Shown one piece after another: positions 7,741-15,691 of a stretch of 45,705 bases of DNA (the first letter of the stretch is position 1; every line of letters starts with the position of its first letter). The DNA is taken from assembly GCA_017470535.1 (NCBI GenBank), contig JAFUYP010000015.1:1-45705 (forward strand). The letters run 5' to 3'. Under the pieces are notes generated by a model. It was given only the letters and a program-made list of their open reading frames with translations. It did no database searches and had not been told where the DNA came from. The stretch is from Ruminococcus sp. Its GTDB lineage: Bacteria > Bacillota > Clostridia > Oscillospirales > Ruminococcaceae. Made by a program: the position numbers and the translations under genes.

Positions 7741-8945
7741 TCTCCTTCAACCTCTACCCAATAATACTCATCCATATTATCAGTTATCTTCATCATTTCC
7801 TCAACACTATCTGCCTTAAAAAGGATCGTTCCCATTGAGTCTGTAGTGTTCTTATAAGGTGTAACTGTATCGCCTGCATTATAAGTACAGTAAACATCAA
7901 GAAGATTATTCTTTTCAAAGTCCTCTTTAAAACATATCCTTTTGAACTTGCCTGAAGTATGGCTCATTATCATATAGTTGCTGAAACAACCTGTAGTCGG
8001 TGCCATTTTCAGGTCACTGCAATCCTCACCAACTGCACCTAATATCGTATATTTTATAAGATCAACACCTGTGGCATATCTTATCAGCTGCGGTATATAA
8101 CTTCCGCCGTTTCTCGGGCCAAGTTCAAGTACATATACATTATCATCTTTATCAAGTATCACTTCGATATTATATGCACAGGTCTTCATTCCAAGAGCGG
8201 TTATAAGCCTTTGTAGCTCATCATCGATCTTCTTTTTAAGATCATCCGATAGAAGAGTAGGCCAGAATTCTCCAAGTGCCACATATTCTCTCGTTCCGCC
8301 TGCACTGCTATAAAGCTCATTTCCATAGCTTGTAAAAACGAGTTTCCCATTATATGAAAAACCGTCACCTGAGACCTGATAGCCCTTTTTCTCTATGAAT
8401 TCTTCAACAATAAATCTTTTCCCTCTTGAGTATGAGAGAGCTTCATCAACTGCTGCTTTTAGTTCACTTTCGTTGTATACTTTAACTACGCCCTTACTTC
8501 CCGAAGAATCCACAGGCTTGACCATGACCGGCAGCTTATACTCTTTGAGATCCGCAAGAGCGTCTTCGTATACAGTGTATCCCTTAGCTTTCGGAGAATT
8601 AAAGCCATTATCCAAAAGAAATTTTCTGAACAGGTCCTTTTGTGTACAGAGCTTTACTGACTCATAAGGATTACCCGGAAGTCCAAGCTTTTCAGCTACA
8701 TACGCAGCCGTCGGAGCAGCAGGATCCGAAGCATATGCTATTATACCGTCAAGATCCAGCCCCTTGGCAAGTTCAAGTACTCCGTCAAGATCGGTCGTAC
8801 TCACATTATGGTATTCATCTGCATACTTGTGTCCCGGATTATCAGGCAGATAATCACAAGTGATCACATACATACCCATTTCTTTTGCAAGCTTGATTAT
8901 CGGTATCTGCTGCATTGAACCGCCAAGCATCAGAACTCTTTTCAT
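7737..8945 (-). CDS. ATP-grasp ligase-like enzyme
   Basis: 402-aa ATP-grasp protein. It begins MKRVLMLGGSMQQIPIIKLA, the pre-ATP-grasp Rossmann-like domain seen in carbamoyl-phosphate-synthase and PurK-like ligases. It continues with the ATP-binding lobes (VMVKPVDSSGSKGV near 138-152, RFIVEEFIEKKGYQVSGDG) and the metal-binding YNIEVILDKDDNVYVLELGPRNGG. These enzymes form an acyl-phosphate and join a carboxylate to an amine. In a polysaccharide operon next to two aminotransferases it could attach an amino acid or carboxylate to an amino sugar; that role is inference. It sits 18 bases after the class I aminotransferase and overlaps the GT2 gene. Confidence 0.82.
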   Translation of the reverse strand: MKRVLMLGGSMQQIPIIKLAKEMGMYVITCDYLPDNPGHKYADEYHNVSTTDLDGVLELAKGLDLDGIIAYASDPAAPTAAYVAEKLGLPGNPYESVKLCTQKDLFRKFLLDNGFNSPKAKGYTVYEDALADLKEYKLPVMVKPVDSSGSKGVVKVYNESELKAAVDEALSYSRGKRFIVEEFIEKKGYQVSGDGFSYNGKLVFTSYGNELYSSAGGTREYVALGEFWPTLLSDDLKKKIDDELQRLITALGMKTCAYNIEVILDKDDNVYVLELGPRNGGSYIPQLIRYATGVDLIKYTILGAVGEDCSDLKMAPTTGCFSNYMIMSHTSGKFKRICFKEDFEKNNLLDVYCTYNAGDTVTPYKNTTDSMGTILFKADSVEEMMKITDNMDEYYWVEVEGE

Positions 8946-8963
8946 TGATCTATCATTCCTTTA

Positions 8964-10121
8964 TCAGAGAGAATCTACAAACTTCTTTATCCTGTCAACG
9001 CCCTCAAGTATTCTGTCTTCATTCATCGTATAGGCTATTCTGACATAGCCTTCACAGGCACTGCCATAGGTAATACCCGGCACCACTGCAACATGAGCAT
9101 TTTCTAAAAGAGCATACGCAAATTCTTCACTGGTCATACCGGTCTTCTTTATATTTACCAGCGCATAGAATGTACCCTTAGGATATTTACAGCTTAGTTT
9201 ATCTATGCCGTTGATACCCTTAACTAAAGTGTTCCTGCGCTTTTCAAAGCCATTCTTCATTTCATCGGACGCCGCATCATCTCCGCCCAGTGCAGCTATT
9301 GCAGCATACTGCGAAGGAAGTGAAACACACGCAGCTATATTTTCCTGAAGTTTGGGCATATTCGATATAAGCTCAGACGGACCTGCAAGATAGCCTACTC
9401 TCCAGCCTGTCATAGAGAAGCGTTTTGAGCAGCTGTTTACTATGACCGTATGATCTTTCATACCTTCAAAGTCAAGCACCGAACAGAATCTCTCGTCATC
9501 AAAAACAATACTTTTGTAGCATTCGTCCCATATGATGAGGATGTCTTTCTTTTTTGCCACTTCACAAATCTTTTCAAGTGTATCATGGTCATAGATCGTC
9601 CCCGAAGGATTATTTGGTGAATTGATTATTATAGCCACGGTCTTATCAGTTACTGCGTTTATAAGGTCTTCTGCCGTGACAACAAAATCATGTTCTTCAT
9701 CGGAATCAACGATCACAGACCTACCGCCCAGCATTTGCGTCATATGCTTGTAATTAATCCAGAAAGGAGCCGGTATAATGACTTCATCTCCCGGATCGAT
9801 AAGGCAGCAAAGTGTCATAAAAATGCCTTCCATAGCACCCACGGTAACTTGTATCTCATTATCAGGTGAGTATTCGATCCCTGTTTCATTTTTGATCCTT
9901 TTTGAAATGACATTCCTTAATTCGGGCAGGCCAGCATTTGCAGAATACTTGGTTTTGCCCTGCATTATCGCCTGACACCCTGCATTCTTTATGTAATCAG
10001 GAGTTTCGTAATCGGGATCCCCTAAAGTAAAATCTATCACATCATCATATTGCTTTGCCATATCAAAGAGTTTTCTCGTCAGTGACGGAGATATCTCGCC
10101 GGCCATTCTGGATATTTTCAT
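8964..10121 (-). CDS. class I/II PLP aminotransferase (aspartate aminotransferase-like)
   Basis: 385-aa fold-type I pyridoxal-phosphate aminotransferase of the aspartate/aromatic group. NSPNNPSGTIY is the conserved substrate-contact loop, IIWDECY carries the aspartate (D199) pairing with the PLP ring nitrogen, and K233 in SCSKRFSMTGWRVGY is the Schiff-base lysine; the final arginine in EGYVRIAYT should bind the substrate carboxylate. Length is normal. It lies between the GNAT gene (2-base gap) and the ATP-grasp gene (18 bases), an unusual place for a housekeeping transaminase. It may prepare the amino acid that the ATP-grasp enzyme joins to the glycan; this is inference. Confidence 0.88.
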   Translation of the reverse strand: MKISRMAGEISPSLTRKLFDMAKQYDDVIDFTLGDPDYETPDYIKNAGCQAIMQGKTKYSANAGLPELRNVISKRIKNETGIEYSPDNEIQVTVGAMEGIFMTLCCLIDPGDEVIIPAPFWINYKHMTQMLGGRSVIVDSDEEHDFVVTAEDLINAVTDKTVAIIINSPNNPSGTIYDHDTLEKICEVAKKKDILIIWDECYKSIVFDDERFCSVLDFEGMKDHTVIVNSCSKRFSMTGWRVGYLAGPSELISNMPKLQENIAACVSLPSQYAAIAALGGDDAASDEMKNGFEKRRNTLVKGINGIDKLSCKYPKGTFYALVNIKKTGMTSEEFAYALLENAHVAVVPGITYGSACEGYVRIAYTMNEDRILEGVDRIKKFVDSL

Positions 10122-10123
10122 TA

Positions 10124-10588
10124 TTATCTACTCCATACCAATTCTTTTTTCATAAAAATACTTTCAGAGGAACAGCGGCCGTCCGCCAAAAAGCCTTGCT
10201 TAATGTAAAAAGCTTGAGCCCCTTTATCAACATCAAGCACTTCAAGTCTGACCGTCTTCATACCTTTGTTTTTTGCAGTATTTAAACAACAATTCATTAA
10301 TCGAGTGCCAATATGCTCACCGTGATGCCCATGTTTTACTCCCAAAAGAGTAATAAATGCTTCTTTGGTTTTATCGTTATTAGCATACATTGCAGCATAT
10401 CCTACAGGCTCTTCAGCCTTAACGGCAATAAAAAACTCTGCATTTGTATTAATTTTCCGAAATAGTTCTTTGAATTCGATTCTGTTGATAACGCTTTTTG
10501 TAAAAGCGCTGTCACACGCTTTCATCGCAGAAAGCTTAATATCCTCCGACAAAGGTGAGTCAATTATTGTTATCGGTTCCTGTAGCAT
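10124..10588 (-). CDS. GNAT family N-acetyltransferase
   Basis: 154-aa acetyl-CoA-dependent acyltransferase. The core is seen in EFFIAVKAEEPVGYAAMY (beta strands 2-4), the acetyl-CoA loop GVKHGHHGEHIGTRLMN, and the late strand/helix pair VRLEVLDVDKGAQAFYIKQGF. GAQAFYIKQGF is the typical A-x-x-[FL]-Y-x-x-x-GF ending. It overlaps the preceding sugar transferase by 29 bases with its own GAGGTGAAAG binding site. In this setting it most likely acetylates the amino group placed on a nucleotide sugar by the DegT enzyme, as acetyltransferases do in bacillosamine and related pathways, although the enzyme PglD there has a different fold. Confidence 0.85.
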   Translation of the reverse strand: MLQEPITIIDSPLSEDIKLSAMKACDSAFTKSVINRIEFKELFRKINTNAEFFIAVKAEEPVGYAAMYANNDKTKEAFITLLGVKHGHHGEHIGTRLMNCCLNTAKNKGMKTVRLEVLDVDKGAQAFYIKQGFLADGRCSSESIFMKKELVWSR

Positions 10589-11396
10589 CTTTCACCTCAT
10601 TCAAAACCATATCATAATACTTATCAGGAATACTATTAGAGTCCATTACTCGTCCGTCATCAAAATAACCCACAAATGAACCCTCGCTAAAACCGGCAGA
10701 CCTTGCCTCTTTATCTTTTCCAAAAAAGACTTCGCGGAATAACAGCCAAACAAGCTTGACATCGGTCTTAAAACTTACATTTTCAACATACCAGATATCA
10801 TTATCAAGGCGGTTCTGCCATGTCATTTTCTTAGAAGGATCTCTTAACGGACAATCAAGCCCGGGTCTGACATCATGACGATGCTCATGATATGAATTAA
10901 ACATTCCTTTATACCATAAAGGAAGCGGTCGTGGTCCTATCAGACTCATATCACCTTTTAAAATACTGTAAAAGTTCAGCAGCTCATCCAATGATGTTTT
11001 TCTTACAAACCTGCCCCATTTAGTTACTCTGAGATCTGCTCGCAGCAATTCACCGTTTTCATCTGTTTCATTTGTCATATTTCTGAATTTTGCCAAATTA
11101 AATAAACTGCCTTTTTTTCCCATTCTCTTTTGAAAAAACAGTATAGGATGTCCGACATCAAAAATAGTTACTATCCCTATTATTAAGTTTATTGGAAAAC
11201 TTACTATAATGGCAACTAATGAAATCAGTATATCTAATACTCTTTTCCCATGCTTAGAATAAAAATTTACAGCAGGGACTACCTTGTCGTAGTATTTTTC
11301 TGAGTTGTCAAATGTATCCTTTGCAATGCTGTCGACGATCAAACGTTTTTGATGGCTCGGCAACATCTCAAAATCAATAGTATCATATTTATCCAT
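10560..11396 (-). CDS. initiating sugar-phosphate transferase (PglC/WbaP type)
   Basis: 278-aa phosphoglycosyl transferase that moves a sugar 1-phosphate from a UDP-sugar to undecaprenyl phosphate, the first committed membrane step of glycan synthesis. The catalytic domain starts near residue 50 with KRVLDILISLVAIIVSFPINL (re-entrant membrane helix) and contains LAKFRNM, the catalytic Asp-Glu pair in SLDELLNFYSILKGDMSL (D137, E138) and IGPRPLP. This is the monotopic PglC core plus an N-terminal extension of about 50 residues and a C-terminal extension of about 40 residues that I do not recognise. It follows the DegT gene with 1 base between them. Confidence 0.93.
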   Translation of the reverse strand: MDKYDTIDFEMLPSHQKRLIVDSIAKDTFDNSEKYYDKVVPAVNFYSKHGKRVLDILISLVAIIVSFPINLIIGIVTIFDVGHPILFFQKRMGKKGSLFNLAKFRNMTNETDENGELLRADLRVTKWGRFVRKTSLDELLNFYSILKGDMSLIGPRPLPLWYKGMFNSYHEHRHDVRPGLDCPLRDPSKKMTWQNRLDNDIWYVENVSFKTDVKLVWLLFREVFFGKDKEARSAGFSEGSFVGYFDDGRVMDSNSIPDKYYDMVLNEVKDATGTDNNN

Positions 11397-11397
11397 A

Positions 11398-12513
11398 TTA
11401 TCTCAGCACCACATCACAAATCCTATCCACATCTTTAAGTGAAAGACCCTCGTAGATAGGTAAAGTCAAAATGTTGATAGACACATCATGCGCTATCGGA
11501 GTTCCCCTGCCACTCAGATATCGATAGCACTCTAAATCATTTATTGCCGGATAAAAATACTTCCTCGCATAAACATCACGTTCTCTAAGTTCAGCAAATA
11601 CATCATCTCTGCTCTTCCCAAACTTTTCTTTATCAAAATACACAGGGAAATATGCGTAATTGGGTGTTACATCCTTTTGCGGTTTACAAAGTGTAATCCC
11701 GTCAACTCCATCGAGCCTTTCAAAGTATCTGTCATGAACAGCCTTTCGAGCTGAGATACATTCATCCATTCTTTTAAGATTGCATATTCCCATTGCTGCT
11801 CTGAACTCATCAAGCTTTGCATTTCCGCCAATAGCATTCGTTTCTTCGGGTCCGTGTATGCCAAAGTTTTTCAACTCATGAAGCGGCACACCATAACGCT
11901 TGTCCTTAAATGCAACAGCACCGCCTTCTATCGAATTAAAGACCTTTGTTGCATGAAACGAAAACATCGTCGCATCGCCAAAGTTGCCGATCCCTTCGCC
12001 AAGATACGTCTCGCCAAAAGCATGAGCTCCGTCATATATTACTTTTAGTTTGTATTTTTCCGCTATATTCTCGATCTTATGAACATCACAAATATTGCCG
12101 TACACATGAACAGGGATTATAGCCACAGTCTTATCTGTGATAAGTTCTTCGATCTTATCAGGATCAATACAATAATCGGACTTTTTGATATCGCAAAACA
12201 CAGGTTTCAAATTATTTCTGCTTATTGCATGGGTGGTAGAAACAAAAGTAAAAGGAGTTGTTATGACCTCTCCTCCGCCGACTTTTTCGCCCTTTGCTTT
12301 AAGCCCAAGTGCCTGAATCGCCATTTCAAGAGCCATATGACCGTTTACAAACAAGCTCAGCTCGGGTACATTAAGATATGTTATAAGCTGTGCTTGGAAT
12401 TTTTTGTAAACAGGCCCCATATTTGTGAGATTATGGCTCTCAAATATGGGTTTTATTTCTTCTATATAATCCTCAAGCAACGGCATTGAGGAACGTGTTA
12501 CAAATATTGACAT
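11398..12513 (-). CDS. DegT/DnrJ/EryC1/StrS sugar aminotransferase
   Basis: 371-aa PLP-dependent nucleotide-sugar aminotransferase. Family features are TTPFTFVSTTHAI, PVHVYGNICDV, YDGAHAFGE (the DxAHA-type motif contacting the cofactor) and FSFHATKVFNSIEGGA with K190 as the PLP lysine. FSFHATKxFNxxEGG is the form seen in VioA/QdtB/FdtB-like 3- or 4-amino sugar enzymes. It is the first gene of the operon, with GGAGAA before the ATG, about 210 bases downstream of a consensus promoter. With the sugar transferase and GNAT it suggests an N-acetylated amino-deoxy sugar as the first residue on the lipid carrier. The dehydratase needed for its keto-sugar substrate is not in the window. Confidence 0.9.
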   Translation of the reverse strand: MSIFVTRSSMPLLEDYIEEIKPIFESHNLTNMGPVYKKFQAQLITYLNVPELSLFVNGHMALEMAIQALGLKAKGEKVGGGEVITTPFTFVSTTHAISRNNLKPVFCDIKKSDYCIDPDKIEELITDKTVAIIPVHVYGNICDVHKIENIAEKYKLKVIYDGAHAFGETYLGEGIGNFGDATMFSFHATKVFNSIEGGAVAFKDKRYGVPLHELKNFGIHGPEETNAIGGNAKLDEFRAAMGICNLKRMDECISARKAVHDRYFERLDGVDGITLCKPQKDVTPNYAYFPVYFDKEKFGKSRDDVFAELRERDVYARKYFYPAINDLECYRYLSGRGTPIAHDVSINILTLPIYEGLSLKDVDRICDVVLR

Positions 12514-12730
12514 ATTTTTTCTCCACTATTCATTATGATCTATCCCACTCTTTTATTGATAGACTATATTGTTTTACGCCACAAAATCCGCAAAGGTATA
12601 ACATTCTGTCTAAATTCAAGCCACTTTCTTATACAAGTTATCCTTTTATAAGTATTCAAAGTGTCGCATTATATCAAGCTATATAACCATAGAATTGTTA
12701 GTTTTGCAAAATTTGCCCTTACACCATATA

Positions 12731-12759
12731 ATTATATCAAATGCTGTATTATTTGTCAA
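12731..12759 (-). promoter_or_regulatory. consensus sigma-A promoter of the polysaccharide operon
   Basis: Minus-strand TTGACA (12754-12759), a 17-base spacer and TATAAT (12731-12736): a perfect match to the vegetative consensus. The start would be near 12724, leaving a leader of about 210 nt before the DegT gene, unusually long and room for regulation. Confidence 0.9.
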
Positions 12760-13035
12760 TAGTCTTTGGCGTGTTTTCGTCAAATGGTATATTTTTGAGT
12801 TGTATATTACATTTATTTGTCAAAAATGATAGGGAGAAAGACACAAGAACATATATGTACAAAAGAAAGGATAATTGAATTATTAAAACGAGTTTATTCC
12901 GGTCACAGATCACATTTGCAAGAGCACAAAAATCATTAACAAGCATCAAGCAAAATGATAACATATCACGTCTAACATCAGCGCTGTCACGCCAAAAGCC
13001 GCCCGGTACAGTTTTTCAATAGGCTTATAACACAC

Positions 13036-13075
13036 AAAAATCGTGCCACACAAAGCATTCAGCTCCGGCGGCACG
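13036..13075 (-). terminator. terminator-like hairpin downstream of the 195-aa membrane protein
   Basis: Arms CGTGCC (13042-13047) and GGCACG (13070-13075) enclose a 22-base loop. On the minus strand the stem is followed by ATTTTTG. The large loop makes it a weak candidate. It would separate the membrane-protein gene from the polysaccharide promoter. Confidence 0.45.
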
Positions 13076-13132
13076 GTATTACTTCTGTTTATCAGTCTAA
13101 CTGAAACGTTTGTTCTGCACATGATAACACCA

Positions 13133-13185
13133 TTTTTATGCAGAAAATCAGCTTTTTATGCATTTATCATCACTATTTTTATGCA
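13133..13185. repeat. three TTTTTATGCA direct repeats, followed by CATACTA repeats
   Basis: TTTTTATGCA occurs at 13133-13142, 13153-13162 and 13176-13185, spaced 20 and 23 bases (about two helical turns). Immediately beyond, between about 13204 and 13226, CATACTA-type units recur three times. The spacing suggests a protein-binding iteron array rather than chance, but no binding protein is known. Confidence 0.5.
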
Positions 13186-13225
13186 CAAACGCCCGGCATT
13201 ATGATCATACTATCATACTACCATA

Positions 13226-13813
13226 CTATTTACTTCCACGGGATTCCTTATTCTTATACTTGCCGTTTACTGCAAGGCCTATCGTTCCGTCTGCTATCAG
13301 GGCGGTGACGTAGCCTGTGAAGCTGAAATCAAAGCCGACATTTATCATATTTATCACCGCAAGCACCAGAGCGATGACATCTATCGACAGGATAACATAG
13401 AACAGCTTCCATGTGTTCTGCTTTCCGAGGTCTTTTGCAAATGTCAGTATAAGAAGGTCTATACCCTTTACAGCCGTCAGCACACTAATACATATCATAA
13501 GTGCTGTGACCTTATAAAAGCAAAGGTCAACGACTACCGACAGCGCACACACACCGACGTGCAGCAGCAAAAACGCCTTATAAAACGGCGCTGCCTGCTT
13601 ATTATAGCCTTTTAGCAGATACACTGCACCGCACGCAAGCATCGACAGTATAAACCCCATAAGCACGATATTTGTGATGTTTGAGAGTCTCTCTTTGTCG
13701 GTCACGGAGTTGGTGACGCCGACAATAAAATTGACCGCACCGCCGACCGTACCGCACATCATAAGTATCATAAGCGTCAGGTGGAATTTCATAACAGAAC
13801 TGGAATTATTCAT
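13226..13813 (-). CDS. six-span integral membrane protein, unknown function
   Basis: 195 aa with about six hydrophobic segments (near residues 10-30, 45-66, 78-98, 102-122, 135-155 and 162-180) and a short basic tail (NGKYKNKESRGSK). I do not recognise a family. A good binding site (AAAGGAGCAATATT) precedes the ATG and its own promoter lies upstream at 13892-13920. It is a single-gene unit between the polysaccharide locus and the HTH regulator. Base composition is higher in GC than the neighbouring capsule genes, so it looks like resident chromosome rather than cassette DNA. Confidence 0.7.
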   Translation of the reverse strand: MNNSSSVMKFHLTLMILMMCGTVGGAVNFIVGVTNSVTDKERLSNITNIVLMGFILSMLACGAVYLLKGYNKQAAPFYKAFLLLHVGVCALSVVVDLCFYKVTALMICISVLTAVKGIDLLILTFAKDLGKQNTWKLFYVILSIDVIALVLAVINMINVGFDFSFTGYVTALIADGTIGLAVNGKYKNKESRGSK

Positions 13814-13891
13814 AATATTGCTCCTTTCAGTTATTGATCCTGTGTTTAAAATATAGCCTTATGTTCCGAAAACAGTATCATATTTTATACT

Positions 13892-13920
13892 ATTATAGCA
13901 TATTTTCGCTGAAAAGTCCA
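13892..13920 (-). promoter_or_regulatory. sigma-A promoter of the 195-aa membrane protein
   Basis: Minus-strand TGGACT (13915-13920), 17-base spacer, TATAAT (13892-13897). The -10 box is perfect and the -35 box matches at four of six positions. Confidence 0.65.
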
Positions 13921-14004
13921 CCCATTTTAGAAAAAAATACATATAAAAGCGTTAATATTAGAATAGTAATATTCACCATGGCGGTAAGATGATCGGTGGA
14001 CACA

Positions 14005-14033
14005 CAAAAACGGCGCACCTTTAAGGCACGCCG
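14005..14033 (-). terminator. intrinsic terminator of the HTH regulator
   Basis: On the minus strand CGGCGTGCC, loop TTAAA and GGTGCGCCG form a 9-bp stem with two G-U pairs, followed by TTTTTG. It begins 7 bases after the stop codon. Confidence 0.85.
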
Positions 14034-14040
14034 CAGGCAA

Positions 14041-15150
14041 TTATTTACTTATCTTCTCTTTCAGCTTTTCCACAAGCTGCTCAAAGCGTTTATTGCCGGC
14101 AAATACCTCGCAGAATTTGTTGTCGGGATTTGTTATTTTTTTATAAAGTCCATCATAGTTAGTTTCAAAACCGGTTTTGCTTTCGTTTTCAATTCTGTCC
14201 TCAAGCTCTGAGAGCCAGCAGGGAGTATATTTCTCACCGTCGGGACGAGTCTCGAAGCTGTCCGCATATTTATAAGCCTGTTCCAGCATATCAAGTGCCT
14301 TTTCATTTTCACCAAGATTAAGCAGACACCATGCCTTTGAAAAAGCATTATTACTCAGGGCTTCATTAAAGAAATTTGGCTTTCCACCGGTCATAATGTT
14401 TATTATCGCATCACAAGCATCAAGTATCGCAATCCTTTGCTCAAAGGTATACGGTTCATCTTGATACAGATCACGAAACATAACGTACATCATTTGTGTA
14501 AAGCTCCATAGCAAAGCACTTTGCCTTTCTTTAAGCGCTTCTTTTCCCTCATACAGATCACCTGCAAACATTTCATATGAGCAGCTTATAGTTGAAAGGG
14601 AATTAGCTATCTCTTTTGCCTTCTTTTTATCGTGCAGATAATTGATGTACTGTATCATAAGCAACTGCTTTGGGAAGCTGTTATCCTCAGTGGGTTTATA
14701 GTATTTAAGTGCCCTTTCGCATAGAGATATTATCTCGTCCGACTTTTCTTTTCTAAGAGCCTCAGTATTCGCCTTTCCCAAGTGGAAATACCAACACTGC
14801 AAAGCATGGGCAAGATTGGTAAGCAATGCGGGATCATTGGGATAGATTTTCAGCTGTTCTCTGATATATTCCGCTTTGCCTTTCTGATCGCGTCTTTCCT
14901 CATATTTATTCCTTTGCGCATATATTTTTTTCAGTTCATCTTCCTTGTGCCTGATATCCACCCCCAGCAAATGGTCTGTCGTCACATCAAAGAAATTCGC
15001 AAGTGCAGGGAGCTGGGAAATATCGGGTGCTGTTCTGTCTGTCTCCCACTGACTTACCGCCCGTGAGGTTATGCCGAGGGCATCGGCAAGCTGCTCCTGT
15101 GTTATGTCCTGCTCCTGCCTGAGCTGTTTGATGATTGCTCCAATTGTCAT
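14041..15150 (-). CDS. XRE-type HTH regulator with C-terminal helical (TPR-like) domain
   Basis: 369-aa transcription regulator. Residues about 5-60 form a classic XRE/Cro helix-turn-helix (IKQLRQEQDITQEQLADALG, then ITSRAVSQWETDRTAPDISQ and LPALANFFDVTTDHLLG). The rest is helical with TPR-like stretches (YPNDPALLTNLAHALQCW, NEKALDMLEQAYKYADS). HTH plus TPR is the layout of Rgg/PlcR-type (RRNPP) peptide-responsive regulators, though many such proteins have no known ligand. I place the start at the ATG at 15150 (AGGAGTGATAATA before it); a GTG three codons upstream overlaps the binding site. It is transcribed away from the PqqD-peptidase-ABC operon, whose promoter is about 320 bases from its own, so it may regulate that operon. 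Confidence 0.82.
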   Translation of the reverse strand: MTIGAIIKQLRQEQDITQEQLADALGITSRAVSQWETDRTAPDISQLPALANFFDVTTDHLLGVDIRHKEDELKKIYAQRNKYEERRDQKGKAEYIREQLKIYPNDPALLTNLAHALQCWYFHLGKANTEALRKEKSDEIISLCERALKYYKPTEDNSFPKQLLMIQYINYLHDKKKAKEIANSLSTISCSYEMFAGDLYEGKEALKERQSALLWSFTQMMYVMFRDLYQDEPYTFEQRIAILDACDAIINIMTGGKPNFFNEALSNNAFSKAWCLLNLGENEKALDMLEQAYKYADSFETRPDGEKYTPCWLSELEDRIENESKTGFETNYDGLYKKITNPDNKFCEVFAGNKRFEQLVEKLKEKISK

Positions 15151-15194
15151 TATTATCACTCCTTGTCAAGTTCAAAAGCGCCTTTGTTGATATT

Positions 15195-15223
15195 ATTATA
15201 ACGCATTTTTTGGCAGTTGACAA
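15195..15223 (-). promoter_or_regulatory. sigma-A promoter of the HTH regulator
   Basis: Minus-strand TTGTCA (15218-15223), 17-base spacer, TATAAT (15195-15200), about 45 bases ahead of the ATG. Confidence 0.85.
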
Positions 15224-15543
15224 GGAAGTATTTGTGGAGTTTATGTATAGCGCTGCTTTGATTTTTTAAAAATCACACATCACGTCAGCTTATGGCTCAC
15301 TGTCTTTTTGGTTTTGGCATTTATTGCTATTATCATTTCCTCGCCGTCAGGATACTCATTCCCTTTTTCAATATAAGCATTCCTCCCTTTTACGGCGCTT
15401 TATGCCGTTTCTAAATATACAGGCGCCCGAGATACCGCAAAACATTTCACAGTGAGGAACATTTTGTATAAATGCACAAAATCAGGGAATTGGAGATGTA
15501 TATATTGTAAACACTGATCTGCTATTATAAATGCAGAAAACCC

Positions 15544-15572
15544 TTGATTTCTATTAAAAAATATGGTATAAT
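15544..15572 (+). promoter_or_regulatory. sigma-A promoter of the PqqD/peptidase/ABC operon
   Basis: TTGATT (15544-15549), 17-base spacer, TATAAT (15567-15572). The start would be near 15579-15580, only a few bases before the first possible ATG of the small peptide (15583). Confidence 0.85.
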
Positions 15573-15582
15573 AAGTTTTGAA

Positions 15583-15678
15583 ATGTCATATAGCCGGGAA
15601 ATGTCAATATGTGAGTTATCAGGTAGCATTTGCGGCGGATACAGCATTTCAGCGGTCCATGCCGCATCCGGAAAATGA
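15583..15678 (+). CDS. candidate short precursor peptide (25-31 aa)
   Basis: A short frame runs from ATG 15583 (31 codons) or, more likely, ATG 15601 (25 codons) to TGA at 15676-15678. The encoded peptide holds CELSGSICGG and then YSISAVHAASGK: small residues, serines, two cysteines seven positions apart and a double glycine, with a lysine end. It is the first frame after the promoter and stops 13 bases before the PqqD start, whose binding site begins within the stop region, so the two would be coupled. Position and composition fit a RiPP (modified peptide) substrate. Against this: the ribosome binding site is weak (CGGGAA), the peptide is short for a leader plus core, and the stretch also forms a hairpin (TGCGGC/GCCGCA), so it could be only a leader. 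Confidence 0.4.
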   Translation: MSYSREMSICELSGSICGGYSISAVHAASGK

Positions 15679-15691
15679 AAGGAAACTGAAA

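Larger units (their letters stand above)
12514..13225. other. 712-base intergenic region upstream of the polysaccharide operon
   Basis: No credible gene. A 71-codon minus-strand frame (12749-12964) overlaps the promoter and has no binding site. The region holds the long operon leader, the consensus promoter, a terminator-like hairpin (13036-13075) and a cluster of TTTTTATGCA repeats (13133-13185). Confidence 0.6.
15151..15582. other. divergent intergenic region between HTH regulator and peptide operon
   Basis: Holds the regulator promoter at its left end and the peptide-operon promoter at its right end. The middle (about 15285-15405) has a minus-strand open frame without a start codon and a matching GGAGG site; I treat it as non-coding or decayed. 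No repeat strong enough to name as an operator was seen. Confidence 0.5.

Noticed and set aside
10560..12513. Complete bacillosamine (pgl) pathway
   Set aside because: There is no dehydratase, the acetyltransferase is of the GNAT fold, and no PglA/PglH/PglB-type genes follow.
12749..12964. 71-codon minus-strand hydrophobic frame upstream of the polysaccharide operon
   Set aside because: It runs into a consensus promoter, has no ribosome binding site and its composition is that of AT-rich spacer.
15285..15405. Minus-strand open frame in the regulator/peptide intergenic region
   Set aside because: Readable codons but no start codon; the nearby GGAGG site serves only a 15-codon frame in another phase.
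15578..15691. N-terminal extension of the PqqD protein from a TTG
   Set aside because: The extra 38 residues do not look like the family, the TTG sits at the transcription start, and a proper ATG follows at 15692.
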